This document shows, piece after piece, positions 24,665 to 37,092 of a stretch of DNA of 64,000 bases. Location of the stretch: the NCBI RefSeq assembly GCF_964340395.1, contig NC_135562.1, positions 3,943,634 through 4,007,633 of the forward strand, given 5' to 3'. Position 1 is the stretch's first letter. Each line of letters starts with the position of its first letter. Source of the DNA: Glandiceps talaboti. Its lineage: Eukaryota > Hemichordata > Enteropneusta > Spengelidae. The notes under the pieces were generated by a model, which saw only the letters and a list, made by a program, of their open reading frames with translations, was not told where the DNA came from and searched no databases. A program made the position numbers and the translations under genes.

Positions 24665-24850
24665 TCTACCTCTGAAGTGGTGCGGGGGGGGACTGTATAA
24701 TGACACATTAAAATATGTGTTGTTGGGGGGGTACGAAAATTGGGTTCATTTCGGGGGCCATGTCACTTTTTGAGAGCAGAAAGGGGGCTACAAAAAATTT
24801 TGACCAAGATAATTCCTCCCCAGACAACCCCCCCCCCTCCCACCGTAAAT
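24665..24850 (-). repeat. G/C-rich dispersed repeat, inverted copy
   Basis: The minus strand resembles 23631-23760 (TTTACGGTGGGAGGGGG, TGTCTGGGGAGGAATTAT, GTAGCCCCCTTTC). Confidence 0.5.
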
Positions 24851-24899
24851 GTTGATTGTGTGGTTCCCTTTACACCCACTTTACAATGTTAGAAGAGGT

Positions 24900-25215
24900 G
24901 GGCTAGGTAGATTTTATTTTATTTTTTATACAATTTTTTTTTCATATATGTGAGTGTCTAGTTCAAGTAGTTATGTTTTCCGTTGTTTTCCATATGGTCT
25001 CTGTGTTATTGGTTTCTTCCCATCAAATGTGCAGCCATTATAGATGGGAAGAACATTTTTATATTGTCTTTGTAAGTTGATGTCAGTTTCCGCATCCACT
25101 ATTATTTGCGAGACTTCACAAAAATTCGCGATTTTATTATGTTTTTTCTCGAATACGTAAAAAGAAAAGTTTAGCGCCGGCGTGATAAACTAGGTGGGGT
25201 CAGATAACTGGAACC
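24900..25215 (+). repeat. 310-bp dispersed repeat, copy 1 (partner 43735-44045 minus)
   Basis: Collinear with the reverse complement of 43735-44045. Shared blocks include GTGAGTGTCTAGTTCA, CAGCCATTA, AAGTTGATGTCAGTTTC and AACTAGGTGG. No RT, tRNA head or clear TIR is visible, so the class is unknown. Confidence 0.8.
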
Positions 25216-26079
25216 ACAGGCACAGGAACAGGAATATCCACTACACAATTTTTTTTGTTAGGCCTAATGTTGACAATATTGTGTCTAGGTCCAGCTTGAA
25301 AATATTTGAATATAATACGTAATAACTTCCATTAACTGATCGTCTGTGACGGTTTCATCGATCGTAACTGGTCTGGCCAAATCATTTCCTATCAAATTCT
25401 ATTCAATAATGTACTAAAAGGGTAAATGGGAGCGATGCTAATAAATTTATCGTCAACCATATTTTGACATGTAAGCAACAATATTACTTGCAAATACATG
25501 AATTCTTTGATTGACAGGAAAAAAACTCTACATTGTATTTATTGACAATAATTCCAATGATCACTTTAAAGCTTTGCTAGCTAATTAAAATTCTTTGATC
25601 AAAAGATCAGTGAATCTACTGTACTATATGCATACCTCGTTAAAAGGTCGACAAAAGACACGGGTGCATTCGAGAGTGATGTTGTTAAACCATGTGCCAT
25701 TCATCAATATAAACACGAAATATGTCCGAGTACCAATTGCCAGCAACCATTACAGCTAAAATGATGTTGGTTTGGTATTTATTCACTCAAGTGACATTAC
25801 GTTTTTGACACAAAGGTAAACATATATTTCAACTCTAGAGACTAACAATGATAGAGACACAAGAAACACAGCAGGATCCTTTGCCCAATTACATTGAACA
25901 CTGATAATCATTGCTATTCTTTCACAGTACAGTAGAAACAGGCTTATAATGAAAACATTACACAAGGACTTGATTTAATGACTGCAATTGTTTATTTTCT
26001 AACTGATAATCAACATATCAACTTGACTACATCTACATCCCCACTGTCACCTATATAACTGTTTCCTTTTTTATTAACC
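25216..26079. other. Non-coding stretch, no supported feature
   Basis: Nothing recognisable beyond AT-rich sequence. Confidence 0.35.
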
Positions 26080-26290
26080 ATCCAACAGGCATTGCCCAAT
26101 AACAGGAGGAAAGTTCAGTGTTAATGCAGGAGGAAACCGGAGTACCCGGGGAAAACCTGCGTTGTTCGGTAGAGTCAAACTGAGCGACACTCTTCTTACT
26201 TGCAGCGTGGTAAATTTAATCAAACCCTGCCGATACCAGGCGTAAGATGTAAGAGGCGTACGAGCTAACCGCTCGGCCACCGACAACCCT
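26080..26290 (-). mobile_element. tRNA-derived SINE
   Basis: Minus strand starts GTCGGTGGCCGAGCGGTTAG, a tRNA-Leu/Ser-like head with a good A box (TGGCCGAGCGG). A degenerate B box (GGGTTTGATTA) lies about 55 bp later. The body contains CCCCGGGTACTCCGGTTTCC, a motif that recurs in SINE central domains of many marine animals. It would be transcribed by RNA polymerase III, but B-box decay suggests an old copy. Rules out a coding reading of this segment. Confidence 0.78.
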
Positions 26291-27340
26291 GTGTACATTT
26301 TTTTATTATATTAGTACAACTTGTGTACACCTTTTGCATTAAAAATGAATGAGTGTATGTAAAAATGTCATGTTACATTAGTGAAACACCAAACCGACAT
26401 CATTTTAGCTGTATCACAATAGTATCAGCTAAAACAATGACGCTTTCCCTGTACAGTATCGTTGGTTTTATCCAATATCTATATCGTTGATTCAAAATGC
26501 CAACATATGCCTTTATTTCTATTTCTACATGACATCATACATAATTGTGTTTATTATCAAAATTAAAATAAACACGGCTCTACAATTAATATAAAGTTGA
26601 AATATACTAATATGATAAAAAAATGTATTAATCATCATGATGAATATCGCCCTCTTGCGGGGAGACTACACGGTGTACTTTGCTATATTATGGCTACATA
26701 CATTCATTCACCCACCTATCAATGTTGTTAATGTTAGTATTATACACGTAACATGGCTTACAACGTCTCAGTTCTTACCAACAAGTTCTAAAATTGTAAG
26801 ATTTACCTGGATTTCTGCTAATCACAACTTGTGTACACCTTGTACGACGTCTCCTCTGGTGTCAAATATTATAAGTGTTAGGAGTTATAAGTAGTTATAT
26901 ATATATATACTTTGCACATGTACAAAGTTCATGAATGAGTTTGCACCCATTGTAGTATGGGGTGACTGAAATATATGTACACTATTGAGGTGATTCAGCA
27001 AATTAGTAATTGATTGTTTTCAGGAAAGTTGAGAATAATTCTATGTCATGATGCCAGGAAGAAATTTAGCAATATCGTTTAAAGACAACATTGCACAGTA
27101 AACAACGGTGTACAATGTAAAATAGGGTAACTGTTGTACAATTCAACATTAAAAGGGTGATTACTACTCAGTGATAATAATAATTGGTAATTAGTGTTTA
27201 TATAGTTGTTATAAAGCACCCTCTCTCCACACCTTCAAACATACACATACACACCGACACACGCACCCGCACCCGCGCGCGCATGAACACACACCGTGCT
27301 ATGCCCAAAACTCTTTTATAATTTGTATCCCTTACGTCAT
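26291..27340. other. Non-coding stretch, no supported gene
   Basis: No supported exon; only short A/T tracts and a small TA repeat near 26897. Confidence 0.35.
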
Positions 27341-27374
27341 CATTATCATCATCATCATCATCATCATCATCATT

Positions 27375-27414
<40 letters not shown>
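27341..27414. repeat. (ATC)n trinucleotide repeat
   Basis: About 24 units with a few ATT variants. Confidence 0.95.
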
Positions 27415-27415
<1 letters not shown>

Positions 27416-27603
27416 TTAAAAATTAATCATCTCGTTATCTGTCGAGTTTGAAAACTAACAGCCACCTTGTCGTGTGAACTATGACCTCTATCACAGTAGC
27501 AGCCAGTGACAGATTCCGCACACCCAAATGATATACTAACATGGATTGATCGATGAACCAGAAAACCGGACATATGATTAGAGTTTGCTTCTTTGATTTC
27601 AGC

Positions 27604-27764
<161 letters not shown>

Positions 27765-27836
27765 TACCTGGACCATTGATTGGTGCAATATTTGCTGCAC
27801 TGATGCATAAATGCAGGTAACGTGAGACGTTCGTGT

Positions 27837-27839
27837 GTA

Positions 27840-27904
<65 letters not shown>
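27837..27904. repeat. (GT)n tract 1, left edge of GPCR duplication
   Basis: The GT dinucleotide tract at the left boundary of GPCR repeat unit 1. Sequence to its left is unique; sequence to its right is shared with unit 2. Confidence 0.95.
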
Positions 27905-27906
<2 letters not shown>

Positions 27907-28149
27907 GTCCATATCTGTCTGTGAATATTCATCCGCTTCACCATACCGTGTCTTTAGTACGCGTGTATGTAATGGTGCAAACATATTATGTGTAACATCG
28001 TCACTTTATCTGCATGACGTGTTTTAATCATATTCAAGATTTGTGATCTAGGTACTGAGATTCATGATATTATCTGAATACGTTACCCTTGCGCAAACCC
28101 CCAACGAAGTTGAACGTTTGACTCTTAGCTAAGTATAATACGCATATAC

Positions 28150-29268
28150 ATGGTTTTGAATCTCTTTGAAGAGAGGCACGTCATTGATAACATACGGGCT
28201 GTGAAAAATGATAGCTGGAGCTTTCAATGCAACGTAAGCATGATGAACTCAACAAACTCAACAACAAAGCAATTAACGACAACCGTACGACTGACACCAA
28301 TATGGGCAACTTTGCTATCGGCTTCATTCGAGATAATTATTTGCATAGGTGGATTGATTGGTAATGTTCTCTTCATTGCTGGTGTTCTTACAAGAAAGAA
28401 ACTGCGAACGTACAGTAACATCTTCCTGGTAAATCTAAGTATCACCGATCTGATCGCAATCATCTTTGTCTGTATACAAAGTACGGACTCTTATATCCAT
28501 CGTGGTTGGCGTTGGGGTCGTTTGTACTGTATGATACACAACTATCTACATGCCACCTTACTAAGTATCTCTCTCTGGCTAACCACCTGTGTTGCTATCA
28601 ACCGCTACATTTATATCGTCCACAAGTCGAGATATCAAAAAGTTACCAACAAAATCACAGTGACTCTGGCACTGGCATTTGCATGGTTACTACCTATCGT
28701 CATAGTCTGTGATGACTTCATCCGAAAACCGTCCTCTCGGTATGTACCATCTGCTTTTCGTTGTAGATCGACTGCCCTACCTGCACCTATTCTAGCCGTT
28801 CTGTTCTACGTTCCGTCTGTCATTGCCATTCTCTGTTACCTTCTCATTTTCTTGTACGTCCGGAAAATACGAAAACGCATACAAGCGCATGGTGCGACTA
28901 ACCCAACTATTAACACAGCCAACAAGCAAGAAGGGCCAAGTTCACAAGAACTTCGGATGGTAATAGTGACAATGGCGGTGTTTTTAGTGGTCACGCTTGG
29001 GTATTTGCCTTTCGTTATTCTTGTCAATGTCTACCAGGCAATGGGGGAAAGACCACCCCCCTTGTATCCGGTTCTTTTTTACCCATTTTTGCATGTGTGC
29101 GGACTGATCAATCCGATACTCTACGGAGCAACCAATAGAAATTTGAGAGCGGCGTACAAAGATCTGATCAAGTGGGAGTTCTTCTGTGGTAAGACCACCG
29201 TAACACCAGTAGGAACTGTCTCAGAGGGTACGAGCAATACTTTGCAGTCGACAACTGGACGCACTTAA
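28150..29268 (+). CDS. Class A (rhodopsin-like) GPCR, copy 1
   Basis: 372 aa, intronless, seven membrane segments. The N-terminus has glycosylation sites N20, N28, N33 and N36. Key residues are GN at 71-72 (TM1), LSITDL at 96-101 (TM2), C127 (TM3) with C205 in loop 2 as the likely disulfide, NRY at 151-153 in place of DRY, GYLP at 284-287 in place of CWxP, and NPILY at 321-325. C346 after helix 8 could be palmitoylated. NRY followed by IYIVH resembles melatonin-receptor, moody and Tre1-type receptors. The ligand cannot be deduced. The neighbouring copy at 30181 differs at six residues. A complete frame and conserved core motifs argue for a functional gene. Confidence 0.93.
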   Translation: MVLNLFEERHVIDNIRAVKNDSWSFQCNVSMMNSTNSTTKQLTTTVRLTPIWATLLSASFEIIICIGGLIGNVLFIAGVLTRKKLRTYSNIFLVNLSITDLIAIIFVCIQSTDSYIHRGWRWGRLYCMIHNYLHATLLSISLWLTTCVAINRYIYIVHKSRYQKVTNKITVTLALAFAWLLPIVIVCDDFIRKPSSRYVPSAFRCRSTALPAPILAVLFYVPSVIAILCYLLIFLYVRKIRKRIQAHGATNPTINTANKQEGPSSQELRMVIVTMAVFLVVTLGYLPFVILVNVYQAMGERPPPLYPVLFYPFLHVCGLINPILYGATNRNLRAAYKDLIKWEFFCGKTTVTPVGTVSEGTSNTLQSTTGRT

Positions 29269-29845
29269 GCAACAGAAGTCGGTCGCTGAACGGTATTAAA
29301 ATGAGAACCATTGGATGACAATAGTATATCAAAGATGATCATTCTTTATTCATTTCATAAAAATTATGAATGTGATTATAATCAGTGTAATTGCTGTCTA
29401 ATACTGACTAAATATATGTTATTCAAATGTTAATGCTCAGTTCATTTTTGAAGTAGATACATCATAAATAATTCGATTATCTAAACACATTAATATCATT
29501 TAGTTCACTCGTCATAGCATAGTATGTAGCTAGTTAATGTATTATTATTGACATTAGAAATATTCCGCAATTAACATCAACAGAAGATTTAATGGTGGAA
29601 AGAAACCAAGACTTTCATTTTTTCTTTTTTTTCGCTTTCCGACACTATTCGAACTTTCGAATTTTCGAAACTTACAAGAATTACAATTGTCCTGGTAACA
29701 CCTTAGTCTTATGCCTGCTGTTGTTAATACATATTATATTGGAAATACATTAAATATCTAGTATAAAGAGTATTTTTTTCGATATGTGAAATCACGTGGT
29801 GAAATGAAATGAAATGTCCTCATTTGTATATATGTGTACAGGTAA

Positions 29846-29847
<2 letters not shown>

Positions 29848-29895
<48 letters not shown>
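29848..29895. repeat. (GT)n tract 2, joint of GPCR duplication
   Basis: Lies exactly at the junction of unit 1 and unit 2. The left flank matches that of tract 3 and the right flank matches that of tract 1. Confidence 0.95.
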
Positions 29896-29899
<4 letters not shown>

Positions 29900-30180
29900 G
29901 TCCATCTGTCTGTGAATATTCATCCGCTTCACCATACCGTGTCTTTAGTACGCGTACGCGTGTATGTAATGGTGCAAACATATTATGTGTACGAATGAAA
30001 TTGAAAAAATCTCGGTGAGGGATTAACATCGTCACTTTGTCTGCATGACGTGTTTTAATCATATTCAAGATTTGTGATCTAGGTACTGAGATTCATGATA
30101 TTATCTGAATACGTTACCCTTGCGCAAACCCCCAACGAAGTTGAACGTTTGACTCATAGCTAAGTATAATACGCATATAC

Positions 30181-31299
30181 ATGGTTTTGAATCTCTTTGA
30201 AGAGAGGCGCGTCATTGATAACATACGGGCTGTGAAAAATGATAGCTGGTGCTTTCAATGCAACGTAAGTATGATGAACTCTACAAATTCAACAACAAAG
30301 CAGGTAACGACAACCGTACGACTGACACCAATATGGGCAACTTTGCTATCGGCTTCATTCGAGATAATTATTTGCATAGGCGGATTGATTGGTAATGTTC
30401 TCTTCATTGCTGGTGTTCTTACAAGAAAGAAACTGCGAACGTACAGTAACATCTTCCTGGTAAATCTAAGTATCACCGATCTGATCGCAATCATCTTTGT
30501 CTGTATACAAAGTACGGACTCTTATATCCATCGTGGTTGGCGTTGGGGTCGTTTGTACTGTATGATACACAACTATCTACATGCCACCTTACTAAGTATC
30601 TCTCTCTGGCTAACCACCTGTGTTGCTATCAACCGCTACATTTATATCGTCCACAAGTCGAGATATCAAAAAGTTACCAACAAAATCACAGTGACTCTGG
30701 CACTGGCATTTGCATGGTTACTACCTATCGTCATAGTCTGTGATGACTTCATCCGAAAACCGTCCTCTCGGTATGTACCATCTGCTTTTCGTTGTAGATC
30801 GACTGCCCTACCTGCACCTATTCTAGCCGTTCTGTTCTACGTTCCGTCTGTCATTGCCATTCTCAGTTACCTTCTCATTTTCTTGTACGTCCGGAAAATA
30901 CGAAAACGCATACAAGCGCATGATGCGACTAACCCAACTATTAACACAGCCAACAAGCAAGAAGGGCCAAGTTCACAAGAACTTCGGATGGTAATAGTGA
31001 CAATGGCGGTGTTTTTAGTGGTCACGCTTGGGTATTTGCCTTTCGTTATTCTTGTCAATGTCTACCAGGCAATGGGGGAAAGACCACCCCCCTTGTATCC
31101 GGTTCTTTTTTACCCATTTTTGCATGTGTGCGGACTGATCAATCCGATACTCTACGGAGCAACCAATAGAAATTTGAGAGCGGCGTACAAAGATCTGATC
31201 AAGTGGGAGTTCTTCTGTGGTAAGACCACCGTAACACCAGTAGGAACTATCTCAGAGGGTACGAGCAATACTTTGCAGTCGACAACTGGACGCACTTAA
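30181..31299 (+). CDS. Class A (rhodopsin-like) GPCR, copy 2
   Basis: Same 372-aa architecture and motifs as copy 1. The six differences are H10R, S24C, L42V, C229S, G248D and V357I. S24C adds a cysteine three residues before C27 in the N-terminus. C229S removes one from TM5. Neither affects NRY, GYLP or NPILY. The upstream flank carries a roughly 35-bp insertion (near 29990-30027) and an extra ACGCGT absent from copy 1, so its promoter may differ. Both copies look intact. The duplication is recent but not zero-divergence, which supports real duplication over an assembly error. Confidence 0.93.
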   Translation: MVLNLFEERRVIDNIRAVKNDSWCFQCNVSMMNSTNSTTKQVTTTVRLTPIWATLLSASFEIIICIGGLIGNVLFIAGVLTRKKLRTYSNIFLVNLSITDLIAIIFVCIQSTDSYIHRGWRWGRLYCMIHNYLHATLLSISLWLTTCVAINRYIYIVHKSRYQKVTNKITVTLALAFAWLLPIVIVCDDFIRKPSSRYVPSAFRCRSTALPAPILAVLFYVPSVIAILSYLLIFLYVRKIRKRIQAHDATNPTINTANKQEGPSSQELRMVIVTMAVFLVVTLGYLPFVILVNVYQAMGERPPPLYPVLFYPFLHVCGLINPILYGATNRNLRAAYKDLIKWEFFCGKTTVTPVGTISEGTSNTLQSTTGRT

Positions 31300-31883
31300 G
31301 CAACAGAAGTCGGTCGCTGAACGGTATTAAAATGAGAACCATTGGATGACAATAGTATATCAAAGATGATCATTCTTTATTCATTTCATAAAAATTATGA
31401 ATGTGATTATAATCAGTGTAATTGCTGTCTAATACTGACTAAATATATATTATTCAAATGTTAATGCTCAGTTCATTTTTGAAGTAGATACATCATAAAT
31501 AATTCGATTATCTAAACACATTAATATCATTTAGTTCACTCGTCATAGCATAGTATGTAGCTAGTGAATGTATTATTATTGACATTAGAAATATTCCGCA
31601 ATTAAAATCAACAGAAGATTTAATGGTGGAAAGAAACCAAGACTTTCATTTTTTCTTTTTTTTTCGCTTTCCGACACTATTCGAACTTTCGAATTTTCGA
31701 AACTTACAAGAATTACAATTGTCCTGGTAACACCTTAGTCTTATGCCTGCTGTTGTTAATACATATTATATTGGAAATACATTAAATATCTAGTATAAAG
31801 AGTATTTTTTTCGATATGTGATCATGAAATCACGTGGTGAAATGAAATGAAATGTCCTCATTTGTATATATGTGTACAGGTAA

Positions 31884-31884
<1 letters not shown>

Positions 31885-31937
<53 letters not shown>
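31885..31937. repeat. (GT)n tract 3, right edge of GPCR duplication
   Basis: Terminates unit 2; sequence to the right is unique. Confidence 0.95.
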
Positions 31938-31938
<1 letters not shown>

Positions 31939-34774
31939 CGCTACTCTCCACGTATACTGAATGTAGTATGTGCATTGGAAATAAATAAATTCAACGTTAA
32001 GCAGTTACTTTGTTAAATAAAATTGAATCACGTTCTCAGTTGAAATCAAGAGAAAAAAATCAGGATCACCGTACAAATTTTGTATGATGGGGGAAAAGAT
32101 ATAAAAGATATCAATGTTTTATCCAATATGGCCGCCGAATAGTGTTAACGATATGTATATGTTGAAGATATAAGATTACCAATTTCTTGGAAAAACGAAG
32201 GCGAACACCCAAACTCTTCTATTCTTTCAAAAGAACACAGAACAGGCTTTGATTTGGGTAGCACGGAATATCCTACATTGACATGTTCACACCACTATCT
32301 GTTTAATACACCAGCACTTCACAGTACTCGTAAACGTAGATAGAGACCAAAGGACAATGCGGGTATTGACATTTGATCGCTGCAGTATCACTGACACTCT
32401 TCCCTTAGTTATTTAAATTATCAGATTAATATTTAATGGCAACACCTGACGATATAGAGTGTATGTACTTCGTCAAATAAGGGTTTTATAGACGAAGTGT
32501 CATTTGTAACGCCGTTAGATGTCAGCCATATCCTTTCACTAGCAGACTATGTTTTGATATGATACTATATCATATAAAAATGTCTCAATTTTACTGGATA
32601 TTAATATTTTCACAGTTATTGACTTTTCAGTCTCAAAGATTTACTCACACGTCGTTTGATGTGTATGCTATCCTTAGTCTGTTTATCAAGTCATCGGAAC
32701 CATCACGACTTCCGTGTATCTGGAGGCTACAAGTGTCAATCTGATCTTACTTGTCAAGTTTCACTTGATTCGTGAAAAAATGCCATAATTTTAAGTTATA
32801 AAGTAACTACAAATTATGTTACCTTTGCACAAAGCATCCTTCGTGTATGTCCTAAAATATAAAACATCAAACATTTCAGAAAGATATTCTCTTGCAATTA
32901 TAACGGATATGTCATCCGATACTGAGGTTTGATGAGGCAACATAGAAAACAATGTTTGTTTCAGATAACATGAAATCAGAAAACAGGATACTAGTTAGGT
33001 CGGAATTTTATTTTACTTTACTTAAGATATCTCTAAAATTACTTCGACACAAGATAATACAGTTGTCGGCCACAATATGTCCATGAGACATTTTAAGGCG
33101 TAAACGAAGATAAATATAGTTAAATAGAGGAATAAGGTATGTACACTATACTGTTGTAGTCTAAAAGGACTGGTTTCTGTCTGGAATACGATTTTTTACA
33201 AGTGACTACAGATGAAGCATCGGTAGAAGGTTTACACGAAAATAGAAGTGAATTGTTACCCTTTTACCTTTTTGCATGCAGAAATAATGTGTAGGGTCGG
33301 GGTTTAAACTAGGGTCGGTCGGATTATCGGCCAAATTAGACATGATGTATAAGAACCATTGATAGCAAGTTAATAATTTACCTAAGGTTTCATCTTCAAA
33401 CTCAAATGTTATTTCTTCCCATATTGTATATTCATTGGGACTGACATTTTACTGTATATTTTGTAAGTGATAGCACCCTCCCTCCCTTCCTCCCTCCCAG
33501 CAGCATGTTGTATAACGTCACCTTTCATGCAACTAAGAAATTTACTTCAATTTTTTTTCCTCAACAACAGCCAGGATGCCTTACCAATAACATTATGGTT
33601 AACTACACTCTCAATAAGGCTCCTTTATGCTTTCCTCATAATACATTGACAATACAAAGCAATACAAAGCAAGTATGTTCAAAGATCAATAATTGCTATT
33701 TACCGTAGTAAATATATCTAAGCATGGGGTACAAGGACATACTCGATCGATAGAATATTTAATGCAGAACAGTTGAATGCGTGGTATGATTATTATAGAT
33801 ATAGGATTCAACGTCTTTAGTTGGACGTGTGCTATGATCAAGATCACATGACACACACAGACACATACATACATACATACATACATACATACATACACAC
33901 ATCAGTACACAACTTCTTACTATTATAAAGGCAATCTAAACACATGTAAAACTATCTTCTCATGGTGTGTAACGACTAAATATTTTTAAAAAAATGTTTA
34001 CCAGGCAAATTCATCTAATCCATCAAATCTAAGTGTTGACGTGCATGCTACACATACCCCCAAACAACATAAAACTTTGACCGTTTAATAAATATGTACA
34101 TAATTGCAGTATGGTATATACGTATAAGAATATTTGTCACAGTTCTCAACCAGTCGTGTATCGAGGCGAAGCAATTACTGTACAAAGAACGAACAACATA
34201 TCGGCCTAAAAGGCATTTAGCTCAACCAAAATGAAGCTAGGAAAGTCATACAAGCCTTTGCAATCATTAAAACATCCTTGAAATAAGGGAAGATTGCCCA
34301 AAATGATGCACGGGTAATTATCGTTCAAAGAGAATATAATCGCCTTATCCCCGAGTAAGTAATTAAGGAGGTGTACAAATGGAAAAAATGACTTTCAGAC
34401 ATAGAAATGTGACTTTCAGCGGCTCCTAAATTTCCTACATTATTAAAAGAGATGTCAAAGTACAACAAACAAACATGTTTGAAGACTTAAATGTTAAATA
34501 TATGGCTAGGTTTTTTCCTGGAATTACGATTGCGATAGGCAATGTAGGACATATACTTTACAAGGTATACTACATTCTGTTGAGACAACTGCAGAATATT
34601 AATTTGATAGTATGATTATATTGAATATTTAAACAATATTCCTCCCAGCCCATAATGGACGAAAGCAAACTTTGAACGACATAATGTACGCATGAGAGAT
34701 TATTTCAGCGGCTGTCTTGAAGTTAGGACCTGGTACATACACCATCATAATTGTTACTTTTGCGATACAGTTAA
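31938..34774. other. Non-coding stretch, no supported gene
   Basis: AT-rich, with a small (ACAT)n at 33863-33898. No exon with family resemblance was found on either strand. Confidence 0.35.
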
Positions 34775-35126
34775 TACTTTGTAGTCATGGGATCAGACTT
34801 GCTCGTGAATGTTGAATTGAGTCGCCCACCTGTTGCTAGCAAAGACACACTCTCAACCTCCTCAGCTTTTGTCCGCTTTTTTACAGTCCCTGTCAGTTCG
34901 TGTCAGTGTATAACCAGGCAATGTTATATATGTTGTCAATATTTTCTGTGAGCCAAGTTTCGGGGAAACACAAGAGATTACCGCGCCGTAAATCTCCGTC
35001 AAATCTAACAAGGGCTGTTATCTCATCCACCTTGTTTTGAAATGATCTTACGTTGGACAAGGTGATGGTAGGGAGTGGATATCTATAACCACGTCTTTTA
35101 AGCCTTACTTTCAGTCCCCCTCTCAA
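34775..35126 (-). pseudogene. Decayed LINE endonuclease-domain fragment
   Basis: On the minus strand the open part reads LPTITLSNVRSFQNKVDEIT, then LLCFPETWLTENI. This is the N-terminal signature of the AP-type endonuclease of CR1/L2/Rex-like non-LTR retrotransposons. Further along (about 34890-34779), in a second frame and across stops, it continues with GG.ECVFASNRWATQF and SHDYKVLT, which match the next conserved blocks. At least one frameshift and several stops are present, so it is inactive. Neither reverse-transcriptase motifs nor a 3' tail follow. Confidence 0.8.
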
Positions 35127-36050
35127 ACCTCATTATTTTTCTTGCCTTTCTTAAGGTATGAAACAATTTTGGAGCTTTTGAATATTTGTAAGAGTATCCT
35201 AGTAGAAAACATTGCATTTTTGCATATTTCGTTGTCACACAGAAAAGTCTGACATTATGTGAGTAAAGTTGGACTGTAGTTTGTAATACTTTCATCCTTC
35301 TGATGGGTTGATTAATCAGTAAAGTATTTTTTGTTGGAAACCTCTGGAAAAAACTTTTCTTTAAACCTAGCAATGGCACACTAAAGGTTCAATGATTCCG
35401 CGTGGTACAATTAAAATCATCAGGTTCAAGTGATTTTAAAGATCTTGTTGATTTCCCAAGTACCTGTAATTCAGGTACCATTTTTCAAGTAGCCATAATC
35501 ATTTAATTACGGGCTTAAATTACCGTGGACGTTCAACGATCAGTCAGCCTGTTGTGCGTTTCCCGGGTAATTACTTGAGATCAAACTCAACCAGTGTCAT
35601 TGAGGAAGCACATCCTGCTAATACAAGTAGCAATTGAGTTACAGGTCGTATGACTTCAATAAAGTACTATATTTATGTGTATGCCCTACATCTCTCAGTA
35701 ATATAGGCTATTACATTTCACGGTATTACTAGATCTGTCGGGTAGTGTTCATCCCCCAACGTCTCAATTTAGCTGGCACGGGTCTGATGTGAATTGAGGT
35801 ATATTATAATAAAAGGTGACGGAAATAATATAAAAAACATGAACTCGGCGAACATAAAAATCTAAGAGAAAATTCAGCAAAAGAGTAACGGATTATCCTT
35901 TAAATAAAAAAAAATACCCAAGATGAAGAAAATAAGAAAATGTTACAGCTGAAAGTGAGTATCATAAAACTTCTCAAGACACAATTTTGTCCCTCAGAGG
36001 TAACTATTACCGTAACGTGCCTATGTAATCATACAATCATTTATTATACA

Positions 36051-36544
<494 letters not shown>

Positions 36545-37092
36545 CGTGCATTGGGAGTATGTAGCAACTGTTCAGAGACGTACTTCTGAAATGTCATGTA
36601 TAGGTAAATCCCACTTCTTTCATCATATCACGAACGTCTTTTCTTTAGTCTTCCATTGTTGAAGTTTGCCCTTGAGACACCAATCCTGTCCTATAAAGAG
36701 TCGACTAGAGATACAAAACTGCCCGAGAATAGGGGATGTTCGTTCAGAAAAAGAGTACACTGTCGAAAAATATTTTTGTCCGGGATTCTCTAATAGGCGG
36801 CCTTCTTTAAATAAAGAAGTAAGCACAAAATTGCAATATATGTTGTATTCACAGTAGGTAGCTATAGAAACGAGAAATTAATTTTCTACTGTGATCCACT
36901 TCTCAACTGGAGCAATAGCATATATAAATTATACAATTCATGCCATGTTAACATTCAAATTTGGTGAATACATTGGGATAGATTATTACTACTAGAGTAT
37001 TGAAGCTCACACCTGGTACCACTAAGGTTTAACAATCTTTTCACACTATTTTGTTGGCTGTCAACGTCTTGTTGCAATCCATAGTACCAGTT

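Noticed and set aside
24900-25215. Possible coding reading of the 310-bp repeat (101-codon frame in the partner copy at 43759-44064)
   Set aside because: The frame is broken in the other copy and substitutions ignore codon position, so it is a non-coding repeat.
26150-26290. A tRNA gene on the minus strand
   Set aside because: A box present but B box degenerate and no cloverleaf closes; a SINE body follows.
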